A DNA stretch of 64,000 bases from Cellulomonas fengjieae (GTDB taxonomy: Bacteria > Actinomycetota > Actinomycetes > Actinomycetales > Cellulomonadaceae): assembly GCF_018388465.1 (NCBI RefSeq), contig NZ_CP074404.1, positions 3,534,001 through 3,598,000 on the forward strand. The letters are read 5' to 3'. This document shows, one piece after another, positions 63,409 through 64,000 of the stretch. Both the position numbers and the translations under genes were made by a program. The notes below the pieces were generated by a model that searched no databases, was not told where the DNA came from, and saw nothing but the letters and a program-made list of their open reading frames with translations. Position 1 is the first letter of the stretch. Each line of letters opens with the position of its first letter.

Positions 63409-64000
63409 TTATGCCGGGTTTACGCCCTCGACGAGCACCGCGACGCCGTCGAGCAGGCGGGCGAGGCCGAACTCGAACGCACGACGCGGGTCGTACGACG
63501 CCTGCTGCGCCTCGCCCGCGACCGGCCCGACGCGGGTGACCGTGGGGAACCGCTCGGGGTCGAACACCTGGTCGAAGACGGGCGCGGTGGCCTCCCACCA
63601 CTCCGTCTCGCTGATCCCCGTGGCCCGCTCGGCGGCGACCTGCTCGACGACGCCCCGCGCGGTCCCCGCCACGAACCCCGTGACCAGCGTGACCACGGCG
63701 TCCATCGCGACCTCGTCGAGCCCGGTGCCGTCCACCGCCTGCAGGGACAGCTCGTACTGCGTGAGGACCCCGGGACCGAGGGGCGGCCGCCCCGACGCGG
63801 CCACCTGCAGGAGCCACGGGTGGCGCTCGTAGAGGGACCAGCTCGCCCGCGCGACGGCCTCGAGCCGCGCGCGCCACTCGTCGGCGGCCGGGGCGTACAG
63901 CGACGGGAACTCGCCGAGCGCGCTGTCGACCATCAGGTCGAGCAGCTCGGCCTTGCCCGGGACGTAGGTGTACAGCGTCATCGCGCCGACGCCGAGGTCG
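63409..64000 (-). CDS. TetR-family regulator, 5' end beyond the window (partial)
   Basis: The frame runs off the window edge, reading DLGVGAMTLYTYVPGKAELL at its visible beginning. This is the recognition helix and following turn of a TetR HTH. The rest is the TetR_C ligand domain, with ASWSLYERHPWLLQVAASGR and YDPRRAFEFGLARLLDGVAV, of the type found in TetR/ActR regulators of drug efflux. The ATG at 63981 is internal. The target gene is probably outside the window. Confidence 0.85.
   Translation of the reverse strand, partial: DLGVGAMTLYTYVPGKAELLDLMVDSALGEFPSLYAPAADEWRARLEAVARASWSLYERHPWLLQVAASGRPPLGPGVLTQYELSLQAVDGTGLDEVAMDAVVTLVTGFVAGTARGVVEQVAAERATGISETEWWEATAPVFDQVFDPERFPTVTRVGPVAGEAQQASYDPRRAFEFGLARLLDGVAVLVEGVNPA

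Overview
The window is GC-rich DNA (clearly above 70% by eye) with dense, short-spaced genes, many GTG starts and many leaderless promoters. It carries an unusually rich set of secreted plant-polysaccharide enzymes with CBM2, CBM13 and CBM46 modules. This points to a cellulolytic actinobacterium of the Cellulomonas type. I saw no rRNA, tRNA, CRISPR array, transposase or phage gene.

Layout. 1-5.9 kb: a GH5-CBM2 endoglucanase, a DUF2332 gene, two small P-loop kinases, an SRPBCC protein, a decayed EamA transporter and a Nif3-like gene. 6-10 kb: a protein made of four cold-shock domains, then VOC, NUDIX, WYL-regulator and GNAT genes. 10-21 kb: a LolD/FtsX-type ABC exporter, an alpha/beta hydrolase with divergent TetR regulator, a CPBP protease, a second CBM2-GH5 cellulase, and a NarL-type two-component system. 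21-31 kb: two paralogous membrane-protein/HTH cassettes, a choloylglycine hydrolase, a CE1-like esterase with CBM2, a frameshifted TMEM175 channel, an AI-2E permease, a PilZ protein and a CBM13-PL3 pectate lyase. 31-46 kb: ABC-2 exporters with a TetR regulator, CPBP, GNAT, methyltransferase and nucleotidyltransferase genes, paired CNNM/CorC-like proteins, and an MFS permease. 46-55 kb: a kinase/HTH cluster divergent from a truncated PEP-synthase-like protein, MarR, a MerR-ABC exporter operon and an ECF42-type sigma factor with its DGPF protein. 55-64 kb: a GH9 enzyme without signal peptide, a lipoprotein, a DUF2975/HTH pair, a GH5-X2-CBM46 enzyme, a GH11 xylanase with two CBM2b modules, and a TetR gene cut by the window end.

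How it works together. Six dispersed secreted enzymes (two GH5-CBM2, GH5-CBM46, CE1-CBM2, PL3 and GH11) each have a LacI-type palindrome with a central CG 20-140 bp before the start codon, suggesting one sugar-responsive repressor encoded elsewhere. A separate promoter element of about 87 bp is shared by the two-component system and the CPBP protease gene. A looser version precedes the ABC exporter, and a fourth, decayed copy lies beside a membrane-protein/HTH cassette. This suggests a local cell-envelope regulon. Four ABC exporter cassettes sit beside or near regulators (two-component, TetR, MerR, and one without an obvious partner), as expected for a soil organism exposed to antibiotics.
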